Assembly: GCA_963807005.1 (NCBI GenBank)
Contig: CAWDZK010000004.1
Location: 1 to 64,000 of the forward strand
DNA length: 64,000 bases
Direction of reading: 5' to 3'
Source: CAWDZK01 sp963807005
GTDB lineage: Bacteria; Actinomycetota; Actinomycetes; JACCUZ01
This document shows positions 51,980 to 62,450 of this stretch, piece by piece. Positions within the stretch are counted from its first letter, which is position 1. The number at the start of each line of letters is the position of its first letter. A program made the position numbers and the translations under genes. Below the pieces are notes generated by a model, which saw nothing but the letters and a program-made list of their open reading frames with translations, was not told the origin of the DNA and did no database searches.

Positions 51980-53290
51980 CTAGGAGGTCGGCGTGTCCGA
52001 GCCCAGGGTGACCGTGACGGACTTGGTGGCCCCGGACCGGACGTAGGTCAGGCTGACCTGGTCGCCGGGCTGGTGGGAGCGGATGGCCGCGATGAGGGCG
52101 TCCGCGCTGTCGACCGACCGGCCGCCGACCTTGGTGAGCACGTCCCCGGCCTGCAGGCCGGCCTTGGTCGCCGCGCCACCGGGGGTCACCTGCACCACGG
52201 CCGCCCCGTCGCTGAAGACCTGGGAGCCGTTGGTCGCTGCGTTCCGGACGCTGACTCCGAGCTGGGCGTGGGTGGCCGAGCCGGTGTCCACCAGCTGGGT
52301 GGCGATCCGGCGGGCCTGGTCGATCGGGATGGAGAACCCCAGCCCGATCGAGCCGGACTGGCTGCCGGAGCTCGCGCCGAGGGTCGCGATGGCGCTGTTG
52401 ATGCCCACGACCTGTCCCTGCAGGTTCACCAGGGGGCCGCCGGAGTTGCCAGGGTTGATCGCCGCGTCGGTCTGGATGGCGTCGATGACGGTGCTCACGT
52501 TCTCGGCCCCGCTGGCGGAGCCGGTACGGACCGGGCGGTTCAGCGCGCTGACGATGCCGCTGGTCACGGTCCCCTGCAGCCCCAGCGGTGAGCCGATCGC
52601 GACGACCTCCTCGCCGGGCGTGAGGTCGGACGAGCTGCCGAGGGTCGCCTTCGTGAGCCCGCTGACGCCCTTGGCCTGGATCACCGCGAGGTCGGTCACC
52701 GGGTCCCGGCCGACGATGGTGGCGCTCGCGGTGCTCCCGTCGCTGAGGGTGACGGTGATCTGGCCGTTGCCGCCGGCCGCGTCGGCCACGACGTGGTTGT
52801 TGGTGAGGATCAGGCCGTCGGCGGACAGCACGACACCGCTGCCCTCGCCGCCGCCCTGGGCGGTGCTGACCTCGATGGACACCACGCTGGGCAGCACCTG
52901 CGCGGCGACCGCCTCGACCGAGCCGGCCGGGGCCGACGCGCCGCTGCTCGTGCCGGAGCCCTGCAGCGAGGTCCCGGAGGTCGTCGAGCCGCCGGCGGAC
53001 GAGCTCGACGACCCGTCGTCGAGGCTCGTGGTGACCAGCGCGCCGGCGCCGCCGCCGACCAGGCCGGCGGCGAGCGCCACCGCGCCGAGCACGGCCAGGC
53101 CGCGCCGCGGGCGCTGGGTGTCACCGGAGCGCTCGACCACCGGGGGCGTGCCGGCCGGCGGCTCTCCGTCCGGCTCCGGTGCGCGCCACGGGTCCTGGCC
53201 CCGGTAGGCGGAGTCGGCGGGGTCCGACGGCTGGGGGGCCGGCGGGAACGCGGGGGGATACGGCGGGAGGGTGCGGGTCTGGTCGCTCAT
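51980..53290 (-). CDS. HtrA/DegP-like membrane-anchored serine protease with PDZ domain
   Basis: A 436-residue protease. A proline-rich cytoplasmic N-terminus (residues 1-62) precedes a single membrane helix (64-88), a Ser/Gly/Thr-rich extracellular linker (90-122), a trypsin-like domain with His166, Asp200 and Ser283 (TNNHVV, DPVTDLAVI, GNSGGPL), and a PDZ domain (about 345-430, VVQVTPGGAATKAGLQAGDVL). It degrades or refolds damaged envelope proteins. ATG 53290 is preferred to an upstream ATG at 53335, which would add an unlikely arginine-rich stretch. Two hairpins follow the stop. Confidence 0.92.
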   Translation of the reverse strand: MSDQTRTLPPYPPAFPPAPQPSDPADSAYRGQDPWRAPEPDGEPPAGTPPVVERSGDTQRPRRGLAVLGAVALAAGLVGGGAGALVTTSLDDGSSSSSAGGSTTSGTSLQGSGTSSGASAPAGSVEAVAAQVLPSVVSIEVSTAQGGGEGSGVVLSADGLILTNNHVVADAAGGNGQITVTLSDGSTASATIVGRDPVTDLAVIQAKGVSGLTKATLGSSSDLTPGEEVVAIGSPLGLQGTVTSGIVSALNRPVRTGSASGAENVSTVIDAIQTDAAINPGNSGGPLVNLQGQVVGINSAIATLGASSGSQSGSIGLGFSIPIDQARRIATQLVDTGSATHAQLGVSVRNAATNGSQVFSDGAAVVQVTPGGAATKAGLQAGDVLTKVGGRSVDSADALIAAIRSHQPGDQVSLTYVRSGATKSVTVTLGSDTPTS

Positions 53291-53409
53291 GACCGACAAC
53301 CTGCGTCGCGAGCCTGGGAGAACCCTGTGAGGCACCTCGGGGTCTGCTTCGAGCTTGTCGTCGGCGCTCGCGCCGGCTGTCCGCAGGCGGCCCGGATAGC
53401 CTGCGCGCC

Positions 53410-54462
53410 GTGCGTGCCCTGGTCTTCGACGAGTACGGCGGTCCGCTCTCGGTGCGGACGGTCGCCGACCCCGAGCCGGAGCCGCACGGCGTGGTCGTCC
53501 GGGTCGAGGCGACCGGGCTGTGCCGCAGCGACTGGCACGGCTGGATGGGGCACGACCCGGGCATCGCGCTGCCGCACGTCCCGGGCCACGAGCTGGCCGG
53601 CGTCGTCGTGTCCGCGGGGACCCAGGTCCAGCGCTGGTCGGCCGGTGACCGGGTCACGGTGCCGTTCGTCTGCGCCTGCGGGACCTGCGCGTCCTGCCAG
53701 GCCGGGGACCACCAGGTGTGCGAGCGGCAGACCCAGCCCGGCTTCACCGGATGGGGCTCGTTCGCCGAGCTGGTGGCGCTGGACCACGCGGACGTCAACC
53801 TGGTGGCGCTGCCCGACGACCTGGCGGCCGGGACGGCGGCCGCGCTCGGCTGCCGGTTCGCCACGTCGTACCGCGCCGTGGTGCAGCAGGGCCGGGTCCG
53901 GCCCGGCGAGTGGGTGGCGGTGCACGGCTGCGGCGGCGTCGGGCTGTCCGCGGTGATGGTGGCCGTCGCCGCGGGTGCCCGCGTGGTCGCCGTCGACGTG
54001 ACGCCGGCCGCGCTCGAGCTGGCCGGGCAGTTCGGCGCCGAGCACCTCGTCGACGCGGCGGGGGTCGACGCCGCCCGCGCGGTGCGGGAGGTCACCGGCG
54101 GCGGAGCCGCGGTCTCGCTGGACGCGTGGGGCAGCCCGGCCACCGCAGCCGCCTCCGTCCGGTCGCTGGCCCGGCGCGGCCGCCACGTGCAGGTCGGCCT
54201 GCTGCCGCCGGACCCGAGCGCCGGCGGGCACCCGAGGATGCCGATGTCGCGCGTGATCGCCTACGAGCTGGAGATCCTCGGCAGCCACGGCATGGCGGCG
54301 CACGCCTACCCCGGGATGCTGGCCCTGGTCGCCACCGGACGCCTGCGCCCCGACCTGCTCGTCACCCGACGGCTCGGCCTCGAGGAGGCTGCGGACGCCC
54401 TGCCCGCCATGGGCCGGCCGGGCTACCCGGCCGGCGTGACGGTGCTGCTGCCGCAGGGGTGA
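53410..54462 (+). CDS. Zinc-dependent alcohol dehydrogenase (MDR superfamily)
   Basis: A 350-residue medium-chain dehydrogenase. The catalytic zinc region is GLCRSDWHGWMGHDP with PHVPGHELAG, the structural zinc loop is CACGTCASCQAGDHQVC, and the NAD site is GCGGVGLSAVMVAVAAG. It oxidises an alcohol to aldehyde, or reduces one, with NAD(P). It could in principle dispose of or supply aldehydes, but it is 33 kb from the compartment genes and not linked to them. The GTG start at 53410 gives the standard N-terminus. It is divergent from the protease. Confidence 0.9.
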   Translation: MRALVFDEYGGPLSVRTVADPEPEPHGVVVRVEATGLCRSDWHGWMGHDPGIALPHVPGHELAGVVVSAGTQVQRWSAGDRVTVPFVCACGTCASCQAGDHQVCERQTQPGFTGWGSFAELVALDHADVNLVALPDDLAAGTAAALGCRFATSYRAVVQQGRVRPGEWVAVHGCGGVGLSAVMVAVAAGARVVAVDVTPAALELAGQFGAEHLVDAAGVDAARAVREVTGGGAAVSLDAWGSPATAAASVRSLARRGRHVQVGLLPPDPSAGGHPRMPMSRVIAYELEILGSHGMAAHAYPGMLALVATGRLRPDLLVTRRLGLEEAADALPAMGRPGYPAGVTVLLPQG

Positions 54463-54632
54463 GCCCGCGGAAGCCGGGGTGACCGTCGGGTCGGTACGGC
54501 GTGCTCTCGGTAGTCACCATCCACGACCAGATCGCCGGCCGCTGACCGCACGGTGCCCGACCTGTCGGGATGCGGGTCCGTCCGCTCTGCGAGACTGGGG
54601 AACCGATCGCGACGGAAGGAAGTGAGCGCGCC

Positions 54633-55916
<1,284 letters not shown>

Positions 55917-56032
55917 GGGATGGCCGGGGGGCCGCCCTGCGGGCGTCCTCCCCTGGGCTGAGCGGTCTCGCGCGAACCGCTTTACTCCCTCCCCACCCGT
56001 GCCGATAGGTGCGGAAAGGGAGGGGGCCCGGC

Positions 56033-58372
56033 GTGAGCATGCCCGAGGACGTCTCGAAGCGCGGCGTGAGCTGGGCCTTCGACATCGCCATCGTCGTGAC
56101 GGGGGCGCTGCTCGGGCTGCTCGCGCTCGTGGAGCTGGCCGCGAACCTGGACCTGTTCTGGGCCGTGGCGCTGCTGGTCGGGGCGCCCGTCTGCATCGTG
56201 ATGTCGCGCTTCCCGCTGGTTCTGGACCGGTCCTCGGGCGGCATCGAGGTGGGGTTCGAGTCGGCCGCGCTCATCTTCCTCGCCTGCGTGCACGGTGGTG
56301 AAGGGGCGCTGGGCATCTGGCTGGTAGGTCAGGTGCTCTCCCAAGGCACCACCACCAAGCGCGGGGACGTGCGGGCGTTCAACGTCGGGCTCGGCATGAT
56401 CGCCGGTTGGTGCACCTTGCTGGTGATGCGCGGTGTCGGCGGGTTGGAGACGATGACCCCGCACGAGCTGGCCGCCGTGGGGCTCGGCACCGCCACCTTC
56501 TTCGTCGTCGACTACGCCGTGTCGGCGGCGTCGATCGCCCTCGAGGACGGGACCTCGGTCGCCGGCGAGCTGGCGCAGAGCACCGGTCTCGCGGCGCTGG
56601 GTGTCTTCGTCGCCATCGACAGCCTCGGCTACCTCGCCGCGCTGGTGGCGCGGGAGCTGCCGGCGTACACGAGCGTCCTCCTCGCGGTGCCCGTGTTCAC
56701 CATCCTGGTGGCCACCCGCAGCCTGTCCCGCGGGCGCGAGCACCGGCGCCGGCTGGCCGCCCTGTTCGACGCGGCGGCCGAGGCTCAGGTGGCCTCCACC
56801 GCCGAGGAGCTCGAGACCCTCCTGCGCGTCAACGCCCGCGCCGCTGTCGCCACCCGCAGCGTCGAGCTGCGCGAGGCCGGGCCGATGCCGAAGGAGATCG
56901 GCGCCCGGGTCCGCGCGGGCGGCCGGACGATGTGGCTGGTCGCCCCTGCCGTCAACCGGGCACGGGCCTCGGTCGAGGCGGACCGCAAGGCCCTCGAGGC
57001 GCTCGCCACGGTCGGTGAGGAGGCGTTCTCCCGGCTCGCGATGGCCACCGAGATGGGCCGGTTGGCCCGGCACGACGCGCTCACGTCGCTGCCCAACCGG
57101 ACGCTGTTCCTCGACCGGGTGGAGCAGGCCGTGCACCGGGCACAGCGCAGCGGCAGCGCGCTGGCCGTGCTGTTCCTGGACCTGGACGGCTTCAAGGGGG
57201 TCAACGACCGGTTCGGGCACGCCGAGGGCGACGAGCTGCTCAAGACGGTCGCTGCCCGGCTGGTCGGCTGCGTCCGCGCCGTCGACTCGGTCGCCCGGCT
57301 GGGCGGTGACGAGTTCGCCGTGCTGGTCGAGGGTGTCGAGGACGTCGGGGAGCTCGACGTCCTGTGCCACCGGCTGCTGGCTTCGCTGCGGCGCGAGATC
57401 CGGGTGATGGGCCACGAGGTGGTCGTCGGCGCGAGCATCGGCGTCGCCCTCGGGGCCCCCGACGACGACGCGGCCGGGCTGCTGCGCAACGCCGACATGG
57501 CGATGTACCGCGCCAAGGCCCTCGGCAAGGACCGGTTCTTCGTCTACCAGCCGTCGCTCCGTGAGGAGAACGTCCGTCGGCTCGAGCTGATCGAGGCGCT
57601 CCGGCGCGGCATCGCGAACGACCTGGTCGTCCACTACCAGCCGATCGTCGACCTGGCCGACGGCGCCATCGAGGGCGTCGAGGCCCTGGTGCGCTGGCGG
57701 CGCGACGGCGTGCTGGTGGCGCCGGACGCCTTCATCCGGGCGGCGGAGGAGAGCGGTCTGATCAGCGAGCTGGGGGAGCGGGTGCTCTCCCTCGTGCTCG
57801 AGGACGCCCCCGCCGTGCGGGCAGCGGCGGGCAGGCACCTGACCTTCGGCATCAACATGTCCGCCCACCAGCTCCGCGACCCCGGTTTCCTCGACCTGGT
57901 CCGCGACGCGGTCGCCGAGCTCGGCGACAGCACCCTGGTGCTGGAGATGACCGAGACGGTGGTGGTGGCCGACGACGTGGAGACCGACTACGCCCTGCGG
58001 ACCCTGCGCGCCCTGGGCGCCGGCCTGGCGATCGACGACTTCGGCATCGGCTTCTCCTCGATCGGCTACCTGCAGCACCTCCCGGTCGACACGCTCAAGA
58101 TCGACCGCAGCTTCACCCGGGACGTCTGCGTGAACCGGCGTGCGGCCGCCCTGGTCGAGGCGATCCTCGTCATGGGCGCCGCCCTGGACCTCCGGGTGGT
58201 GGCCGAGGGGATCGAGCAGCCTGAGCAGGCCGAGCAGCTGCGTGCCGCGGGGTGCCGCTACGGCCAGGGGTTCCTGTTCGGCCGGCCGCAACCCCTCGAC
58301 GAGATCGTGGCGCTGCTGGGGGACTCGTCGCCCGCGCGGCTGGCCGTCCCAGCGCACGGACCGGTGGCCTGA
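56033..58372 (+). CDS. Membrane-bound GGDEF-EAL cyclic-di-GMP protein
   Basis: A 779-residue protein with a MASE-type N-terminus of about 7-8 membrane helices (residues ~10-225), a helical stretch, a diguanylate cyclase domain with intact GGDEF at 424-428, and a phosphodiesterase domain with EAL at 550-552 and later NMSAHQLRDPGF and DDFGIGFSSIGYL. Both domains look complete, so it may make or degrade c-di-GMP depending on the membrane signal. GTG 56033 is chosen because AAAGGGAGGGGG lies just upstream; ATG 56039 is 2 codons on. No partner gene is adjacent. Confidence 0.92.
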   Translation: MSMPEDVSKRGVSWAFDIAIVVTGALLGLLALVELAANLDLFWAVALLVGAPVCIVMSRFPLVLDRSSGGIEVGFESAALIFLACVHGGEGALGIWLVGQVLSQGTTTKRGDVRAFNVGLGMIAGWCTLLVMRGVGGLETMTPHELAAVGLGTATFFVVDYAVSAASIALEDGTSVAGELAQSTGLAALGVFVAIDSLGYLAALVARELPAYTSVLLAVPVFTILVATRSLSRGREHRRRLAALFDAAAEAQVASTAEELETLLRVNARAAVATRSVELREAGPMPKEIGARVRAGGRTMWLVAPAVNRARASVEADRKALEALATVGEEAFSRLAMATEMGRLARHDALTSLPNRTLFLDRVEQAVHRAQRSGSALAVLFLDLDGFKGVNDRFGHAEGDELLKTVAARLVGCVRAVDSVARLGGDEFAVLVEGVEDVGELDVLCHRLLASLRREIRVMGHEVVVGASIGVALGAPDDDAAGLLRNADMAMYRAKALGKDRFFVYQPSLREENVRRLELIEALRRGIANDLVVHYQPIVDLADGAIEGVEALVRWRRDGVLVAPDAFIRAAEESGLISELGERVLSLVLEDAPAVRAAAGRHLTFGINMSAHQLRDPGFLDLVRDAVAELGDSTLVLEMTETVVVADDVETDYALRTLRALGAGLAIDDFGIGFSSIGYLQHLPVDTLKIDRSFTRDVCVNRRAAALVEAILVMGAALDLRVVAEGIEQPEQAEQLRAAGCRYGQGFLFGRPQPLDEIVALLGDSSPARLAVPAHGPVA

Positions 58373-58405
58373 CGACCGCTCTGCGAGATTCTGGGACCGA
58401 GGTTG

Positions 58406-58424
58406 CGACACGCCCGGGCTGTCG
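58406..58424. repeat. Imperfect palindrome related to the dispersed hairpin core
   Basis: cgacacgcccgggctgtcg pairs at its outer 5 bp and centre, with two mismatches. Its left half matches the cgacacgcc element found at 7840 and 38031. It is 34 nt beyond the GGDEF-EAL stop. Confidence 0.4.
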
Positions 58425-58452
58425 GGGTAGGAGGAAGTCGTCTACCGTGATA

Positions 58453-58474
58453 CCTACGGTGACGTAACCGTAGG
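58453..58474. promoter_or_regulatory. 22-bp palindromic operator upstream of the desaturase gene
   Basis: cctacggtgacgtaaccgtagg is a near-perfect inverted repeat (20 of 22 positions symmetric). A further overlapping half, accgt (58444-58448), gives a second dyad with acggt (58456-58460). Such dyads are typical of TetR-type lipid regulators. It lies 45 nt before the start codon, over the expected promoter, so repression by an acyl-CoA-sensing TetR protein is likely. No TetR gene is in the window. Confidence 0.65.
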
Positions 58475-58519
58475 GAAGACCAGCCCGAGCCCGCCCGCCC
58501 GCACGCCCCGGAGGCTCCA

Positions 58520-59503
58520 TTGACCGTCGTCGGCGACCGCCCCACCAGCACCCCCGGCATGTCCGAGACCGACCTGCTCCGCGAGCTGGAGCCGGTGGTC
58601 GAGGAGAACCTCGAGCGACACCTGAAGGTCGCCAAGGAGTGGATGCCGCACGAGTACGTGCCGTGGAGCGAGGGCCGCGACTTCGCCGGTGTCCTCGGTG
58701 GCGAGGCCTGGGAGCCCGGCCAGTCGAAGATGTCCGACGTCGCCCGGACCAGCCTGATCGTCAACCTGCTGACCGAGGACAACCTGCCGAGCTACCACCA
58801 CGAGATCGCCACCGTGTTCGGCCGGGACGGCGCGTGGGGCACCTGGGTGCACCAGTGGACGGCCGAGGAGGGCCGCCACGGGATGGCCATCCGCGACTAC
58901 CTGCTGGTGACCCGGTCGGTCGACCCGGACGCGCTGGAGCGGGCCCGGATGACGCACATGGGCGCCGGCTTCGAGTCGGCCAACCACGACGACCTGCTGC
59001 GGTCGCTGGCCTACGTGTCCTTCCAGGAGCTCGCCACCCGCATCTCGCACCGGAACACCGGCAAGATCACCCGGGACCCGGTCGCCGACCAGCTGCTCGC
59101 CCGGATCGCCCTGGACGAGAACCTGCACATGCTCTTCTACCGGAACCTGCTCGGTGCGGCGCTCGCAGTCGCCCCGAACCAGACGATGCGCTCCATCACC
59201 GAGGTGGTGAAGAGCTTCCAGATGCCGGGCCACAGCATCGAGGACTTCACCCGCAAGTCCGTCCAGATCGCGCTGTCGGGCATCTACGACCTGCGGATCC
59301 ACCGGGACGACGTGCTGTCGCCGGTGCTGCGCCAGTGGGGCGTCTTCGAGCTCGAGGGCCTGGACGCCGAGGGCGAGGCAGCGCGCGAGGAGCTCGCGCA
59401 GTTCCTCGTGACGCTGGACGAGCAGGCCAGCCGGTTCGAGGAGAAGCGCGACACCCACCACGCCAAGCTCCGCAACAGGGGCCAGGAGCCCGAGGTCGTC
59501 TGA
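58520..59503 (+). CDS. desA: Acyl-ACP desaturase (DesA-like, soluble di-iron)
   Basis: A 327-residue soluble di-iron desaturase like the mycobacterial DesA proteins and plant stearoyl-ACP desaturase. Iron ligands are in EDNLPSYHHEI, EEGRHGMAIRDYL (ExxH) and DENLHMLFYRN (second ExxH). It introduces a double bond into acyl chains bound to ACP, using O2 and ferredoxin. TTG 58520 has GGAGG six nt upstream, so I prefer it to ATG 58559 although 13 extra residues result. The palindrome at 58453-58474 probably controls it. Confidence 0.9.
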   Translation: MTVVGDRPTSTPGMSETDLLRELEPVVEENLERHLKVAKEWMPHEYVPWSEGRDFAGVLGGEAWEPGQSKMSDVARTSLIVNLLTEDNLPSYHHEIATVFGRDGAWGTWVHQWTAEEGRHGMAIRDYLLVTRSVDPDALERARMTHMGAGFESANHDDLLRSLAYVSFQELATRISHRNTGKITRDPVADQLLARIALDENLHMLFYRNLLGAALAVAPNQTMRSITEVVKSFQMPGHSIEDFTRKSVQIALSGIYDLRIHRDDVLSPVLRQWGVFELEGLDAEGEAAREELAQFLVTLDEQASRFEEKRDTHHAKLRNRGQEPEVV

Positions 59504-59537
59504 CCCTCTGACGGGCCGGGATGGGCTGTCGGCCCGC

Positions 59538-61328
59538 TCAGCCCTTCGCCTCGGACCAGCGCCGGACCACGGCGACGTCGGCGACGAACCGGACGCCGCT
59601 GCCGGCGGCCCAGCGGCCGGCGGTGCTGTCGAGGACGCGGTGCAGCGCGTCGACGACCTCCGCCGCGTCGCCCTCGGGGACCTGCACCAGCAGCTCGTCG
59701 TGCAGGCACAGGACGATCTCGGCGCCGGCGGGCAGCCCGGCCCGCACCGACACCGCCCACATCTTGAACAGCTCCGCGGCGGCTCCCTGGACCACCGCGT
59801 TGCGCGCGAACCGGCCGCGGGCCGCCGCAGCGGCGGGGTCCACCGGGTCCGGCAGCGGCCACATCGGCACCCGGCGCCCGCCGTACGTCCGGACGTCGGT
59901 GCCTGAGGCGCCGGTCTCGTGCGCCGTCCGCAGGTAGCCCATCGCCACCGGGTAGGCGCGCTCCAGCCCCCGCAGGGCCTCGCCCGCCGCCCCGCTGGTC
60001 TGGCCGTACATCGCCGCCAGGACCGCGACCTTCGCGACCGGGCGCTCGACCCCCAGCCGGGCCGCCACCGGGGCGTACAGGTCGTCGTCGGCGGTGGCCC
60101 GGGCCAGCGCCTGGTCTCCGGACACCGCGGCCAGCACCCGCGGCTCGACCTGGCCCAGGTCGGCCCGCACGAGGACGTGGCCGGGTTCGGCCGCGACGGC
60201 CGGGCGCAGCTCCGCCGGCATGTTGTGCAGCCCGGCAGAGGCGGTCATCCGTCCGGCCGCGCCGTCGCAACCCGTCCACACCCCGCGTAGCCGGCCGTCG
60301 GCGCCGAGGTCCCGGTCCAGCCAGGCGTAGCCGTACGTCGTGGCGATCCGCTCGGCCTTGCGCCACTCGATCAGGGCGGCCACCACCGGGTGGCTGCCAC
60401 GGAACGGCTCGAGCCGCCAGGACCGGGTGTCCGGCACGTCGATGCCGACCCGTCCCAGCAGGATGCGGACCTGCGCCGGGTTGCGCAGGTCGACCTCGGC
60501 GGCCCCGGGCACCAGGTCGCGTACGGCGTCGTCCCGCCGGGCCCGGGTGACGGCCCACTCGGCGGCGTCCGCCGGCCGGGCACCGACCCGTTCCCGGACC
60601 AGCTCCTCGGCGGCGGCCCGGTCGACGGGGAGGCCGCGGAGGCCCAGCTCGACCGCGAGCAGCTCGGCTGCCGACTCCGACCAGGCGGTGAGCAGGGCGA
60701 CGGCCGGTGCAGCCGGGGTCGGGCGCCCGTCCGGCAGCTCGGCGAGTGCACGCAGGTGGACCTCGTGCACGCGCAGCGCGGCCGCCGCCCAGCGGGCCGC
60801 AGCGGCGGGGGTGGGCGGACCGTCGGCGGCCCAGCCGGGCCTGAGGTGACCGTCGGGACGCACCGGGTCGGCATGGTCGGCCGGGTCCCCGGTGTCCGGG
60901 CTGCCGGCGAGCAGGTCGAGCTGGCCGGTGCGTGGCCGCCCGGTCGGGTCCAGGTCGCGGGCCAGCGCCCAGACCACCGCCGGGTCCCCGGCCGAGCCGC
61001 CGTGCAGCAGGCGGTGGCTGGCGCCGACGTCCCAGGACGAGGGGACCCAGGCGGCCGGCCCCGGTCCGGGGCTGCGCAGCAGCGGCGCAGCCTCCCGGGC
61101 CGACCACCACACCAGTCGGGGGCGCAGCCCCGCCACGACGGCGCGCAGGGCGGTGGTGGTCTCGTCGGGGGTGCCGGCGCAGGCGAGCAGCGTGTCGCCG
61201 ACGGCCAGCCCCACGCCGTACCGGGACCAGGCCACGCCGACCAGGCCGCCCGGCCCGGTGCCGGACGCCGCGAGGGCTGCCGTCAGGTCGGCAGGGCTGA
61301 CGTCGGCGGGACGGACGTCGGCGGGCAC
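59538..61328 (-). CDS. PolA-like family-A DNA polymerase with degenerate exonuclease region
   Basis: A 596-residue protein annotated in actinobacteria as a bifunctional 3'-5' exonuclease/DNA polymerase. The polymerase motifs are RADLGQVEPRVLAAVSGD (motif A), KVAVLAAMYGQTSGAAGEAL (motif B) and CLHDELLVQVPE (motif C). The N-terminal ~200 residues are short and lack visible exonuclease acidic triads, and there is no 5' nuclease domain, so it is not the main Pol I. It may act in repair or translesion synthesis. GTG 61328 (PADVRPADVSP) is the first plausible start; a nearby ATG is out of frame. Confidence 0.85.
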   Translation of the reverse strand: MPADVRPADVSPADLTAALAASGTGPGGLVGVAWSRYGVGLAVGDTLLACAGTPDETTTALRAVVAGLRPRLVWWSAREAAPLLRSPGPGPAAWVPSSWDVGASHRLLHGGSAGDPAVVWALARDLDPTGRPRTGQLDLLAGSPDTGDPADHADPVRPDGHLRPGWAADGPPTPAAAARWAAAALRVHEVHLRALAELPDGRPTPAAPAVALLTAWSESAAELLAVELGLRGLPVDRAAAEELVRERVGARPADAAEWAVTRARRDDAVRDLVPGAAEVDLRNPAQVRILLGRVGIDVPDTRSWRLEPFRGSHPVVAALIEWRKAERIATTYGYAWLDRDLGADGRLRGVWTGCDGAAGRMTASAGLHNMPAELRPAVAAEPGHVLVRADLGQVEPRVLAAVSGDQALARATADDDLYAPVAARLGVERPVAKVAVLAAMYGQTSGAAGEALRGLERAYPVAMGYLRTAHETGASGTDVRTYGGRRVPMWPLPDPVDPAAAAARGRFARNAVVQGAAAELFKMWAVSVRAGLPAGAEIVLCLHDELLVQVPEGDAAEVVDALHRVLDSTAGRWAAGSGVRFVADVAVVRRWSEAKG

Positions 61329-61498
61329 CGGGCCATCGTGCCGGGTCGGACCGACCGGCTGCCCGACACGCCGGGGGTGCACCCGCGAAGCGGTGGTGGG
61401 CCGGCCCCGATGTCCTAGGGTCGTGGATCGCCGCGACGACGCAGCGGACGACCCGGACGGCAGCCAGGCCGACGACGAACCAGCAGGGGGCCTCCCGC

Positions 61499-61675
61499 AT
61501 GACCGACATCCGCAGCGACGACGCGCCCGAGGACGTCGACCCGCGGGTCGCGGAGCTGGTCATGGCGATCCGGGACCGGTTCGGGCTGCGCGGGCTGCGC
61601 GGTGCCCGTTGGATGGTCGAGAAGGAGATCGCCCTGGCCGAGGCCGCGCTGGCCGAGCTGCCGGCGGGGGAGTAG
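61499..61675 (+). CDS. Small conserved hypothetical protein, 58 residues
   Basis: A 58-residue acidic protein: Asp/Glu-rich start, then a helical core DPRVAELVMAIRDRFGLRG with GARWMVEKEIALAEAAL to the end. GC at third positions is strong and the start ATG is preceded by AGGGGG, so it is a credible gene despite its size. Such tiny helical proteins are common in actinobacteria and I know no function. It lies between the divergent polymerase and the convergent arfB. Confidence 0.6.
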   Translation: MTDIRSDDAPEDVDPRVAELVMAIRDRFGLRGLRGARWMVEKEIALAEAALAELPAGE

Positions 61676-61710
61676 CAGCGGCTCCCCGGCCGCGCTGCCG
61701 TCCGTCCCGG

Positions 61711-62142
61711 TCACTCCTCGCCGCGGCGCAGCCGCTTGGTCTGGCCGCGGCGCTTCTTGGCCGAGATCCGGCGTTCCTGCGAGGCCCGGCTCGGGCGGGT
61801 CGGCCGCCTGGCCCGGGGCGGGGGAGCGGTGGCCTCCCGGAGCAGTGCCGCCAGCCGGGCCCGGGCGGCCCGGCGGTTGAGCAGCTGCGAACGGTGCTCG
61901 GCCGCGGACACCGTGAGAACCCCGTCGACCAGCCGGTCCGCAAGGGCCGCGAGCGCGCGCTCGCGCAGCACCGGCCCGAGCGCCTCGGTCGCGCCCACGT
62001 CCAGGGACAGCTCGACCCGGCTGTCGGTGGTGTTGACCGACTGGCCGCCCGGCCCGGAGGAGCGGGAGAACCGCCAGCGCAGCTCCCGAGAGGGCACCAC
62101 GACCGAGCCGCGCACCGGCAGGTCCTCGTTCACGGCGGCCAT
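61711..62142 (-). CDS. arfB: Alternative ribosome-rescue peptidyl-tRNA hydrolase
   Basis: A 143-residue class-I release-factor-like protein that frees stalled ribosomes by hydrolysing peptidyl-tRNA. The catalytic GGQ lies at residues 32-34 in SSGPGGQSVNTTDSRVEL. The C-terminal tail is very basic (RRISAKKRRGQTKRLRRG) and would enter the empty mRNA channel, as in E. coli ArfB (140 residues). The start ATG at 62142 lies just before the leader of the Rpf gene, on the opposite strand. Confidence 0.92.
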   Translation of the reverse strand: MAAVNEDLPVRGSVVVPSRELRWRFSRSSGPGGQSVNTTDSRVELSLDVGATEALGPVLRERALAALADRLVDGVLTVSAAEHRSQLLNRRAARARLAALLREATAPPPRARRPTRPSRASQERRISAKKRRGQTKRLRRGEE

Positions 62143-62200
62143 CCTGCCGCCACGCCGGAGCGACCCGGTGTCCGACCCGCGGGAGGGGACCGACCCGGGT

Positions 62201-62230
62201 TTGCCGGATCGTGACCTTCGCCTCTACCCT
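62201..62230 (+). promoter_or_regulatory. Candidate promoter of the rpf-like gene
   Basis: TTGCCG (62201-62206) and TACCCT (62225-62230) are 18 nt apart and about 35 nt upstream of the riboswitch. Match to consensus is moderate. Confidence 0.4.
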
Positions 62231-62263
62231 GTCCCGACCGCGCGCCGCGCGGTCCCACCGACG

Positions 62264-62437
62264 GCCGCCGAGTCCTGCCCGCCGTCCGGGGGAACGCATG
62301 AGACGCTGCGGGCAGGAGTGGGGGACCCACGTTCGGGCCTCGCGACCCAGGTCGCGCGGTCCTCGGGGTGAAGCCGTGGCAACACGGCCGGGCACTCTCT
62401 CTCGCCCGAACCCGACAGCTCACCTCGCAGGCGGCGA
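62264..62437 (+). promoter_or_regulatory. c-di-AMP riboswitch (ydaO/yuaA class)
   Basis: The leader carries the conserved elements of this class in order: a P1 arm gccgccgag, the ggggggaac-type block near 62287, the ctcggggtgaagccg block near 62361, and the 3' cgaacccgacagctcacct followed by ctcgcaggcgg, which closes P1. It stands 14 nt before the Rpf-like start. In actinobacteria these riboswitches switch off cell-wall hydrolase genes when c-di-AMP is high. Confidence 0.9.
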
Positions 62438-62450
62438 GAGGGAACGACCT

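Noticed and set aside
53410..54462. Alcohol dehydrogenase as part of the compartment pathway
   Set aside because: It is 33 kb away, in another context, and has no encapsulation tail.
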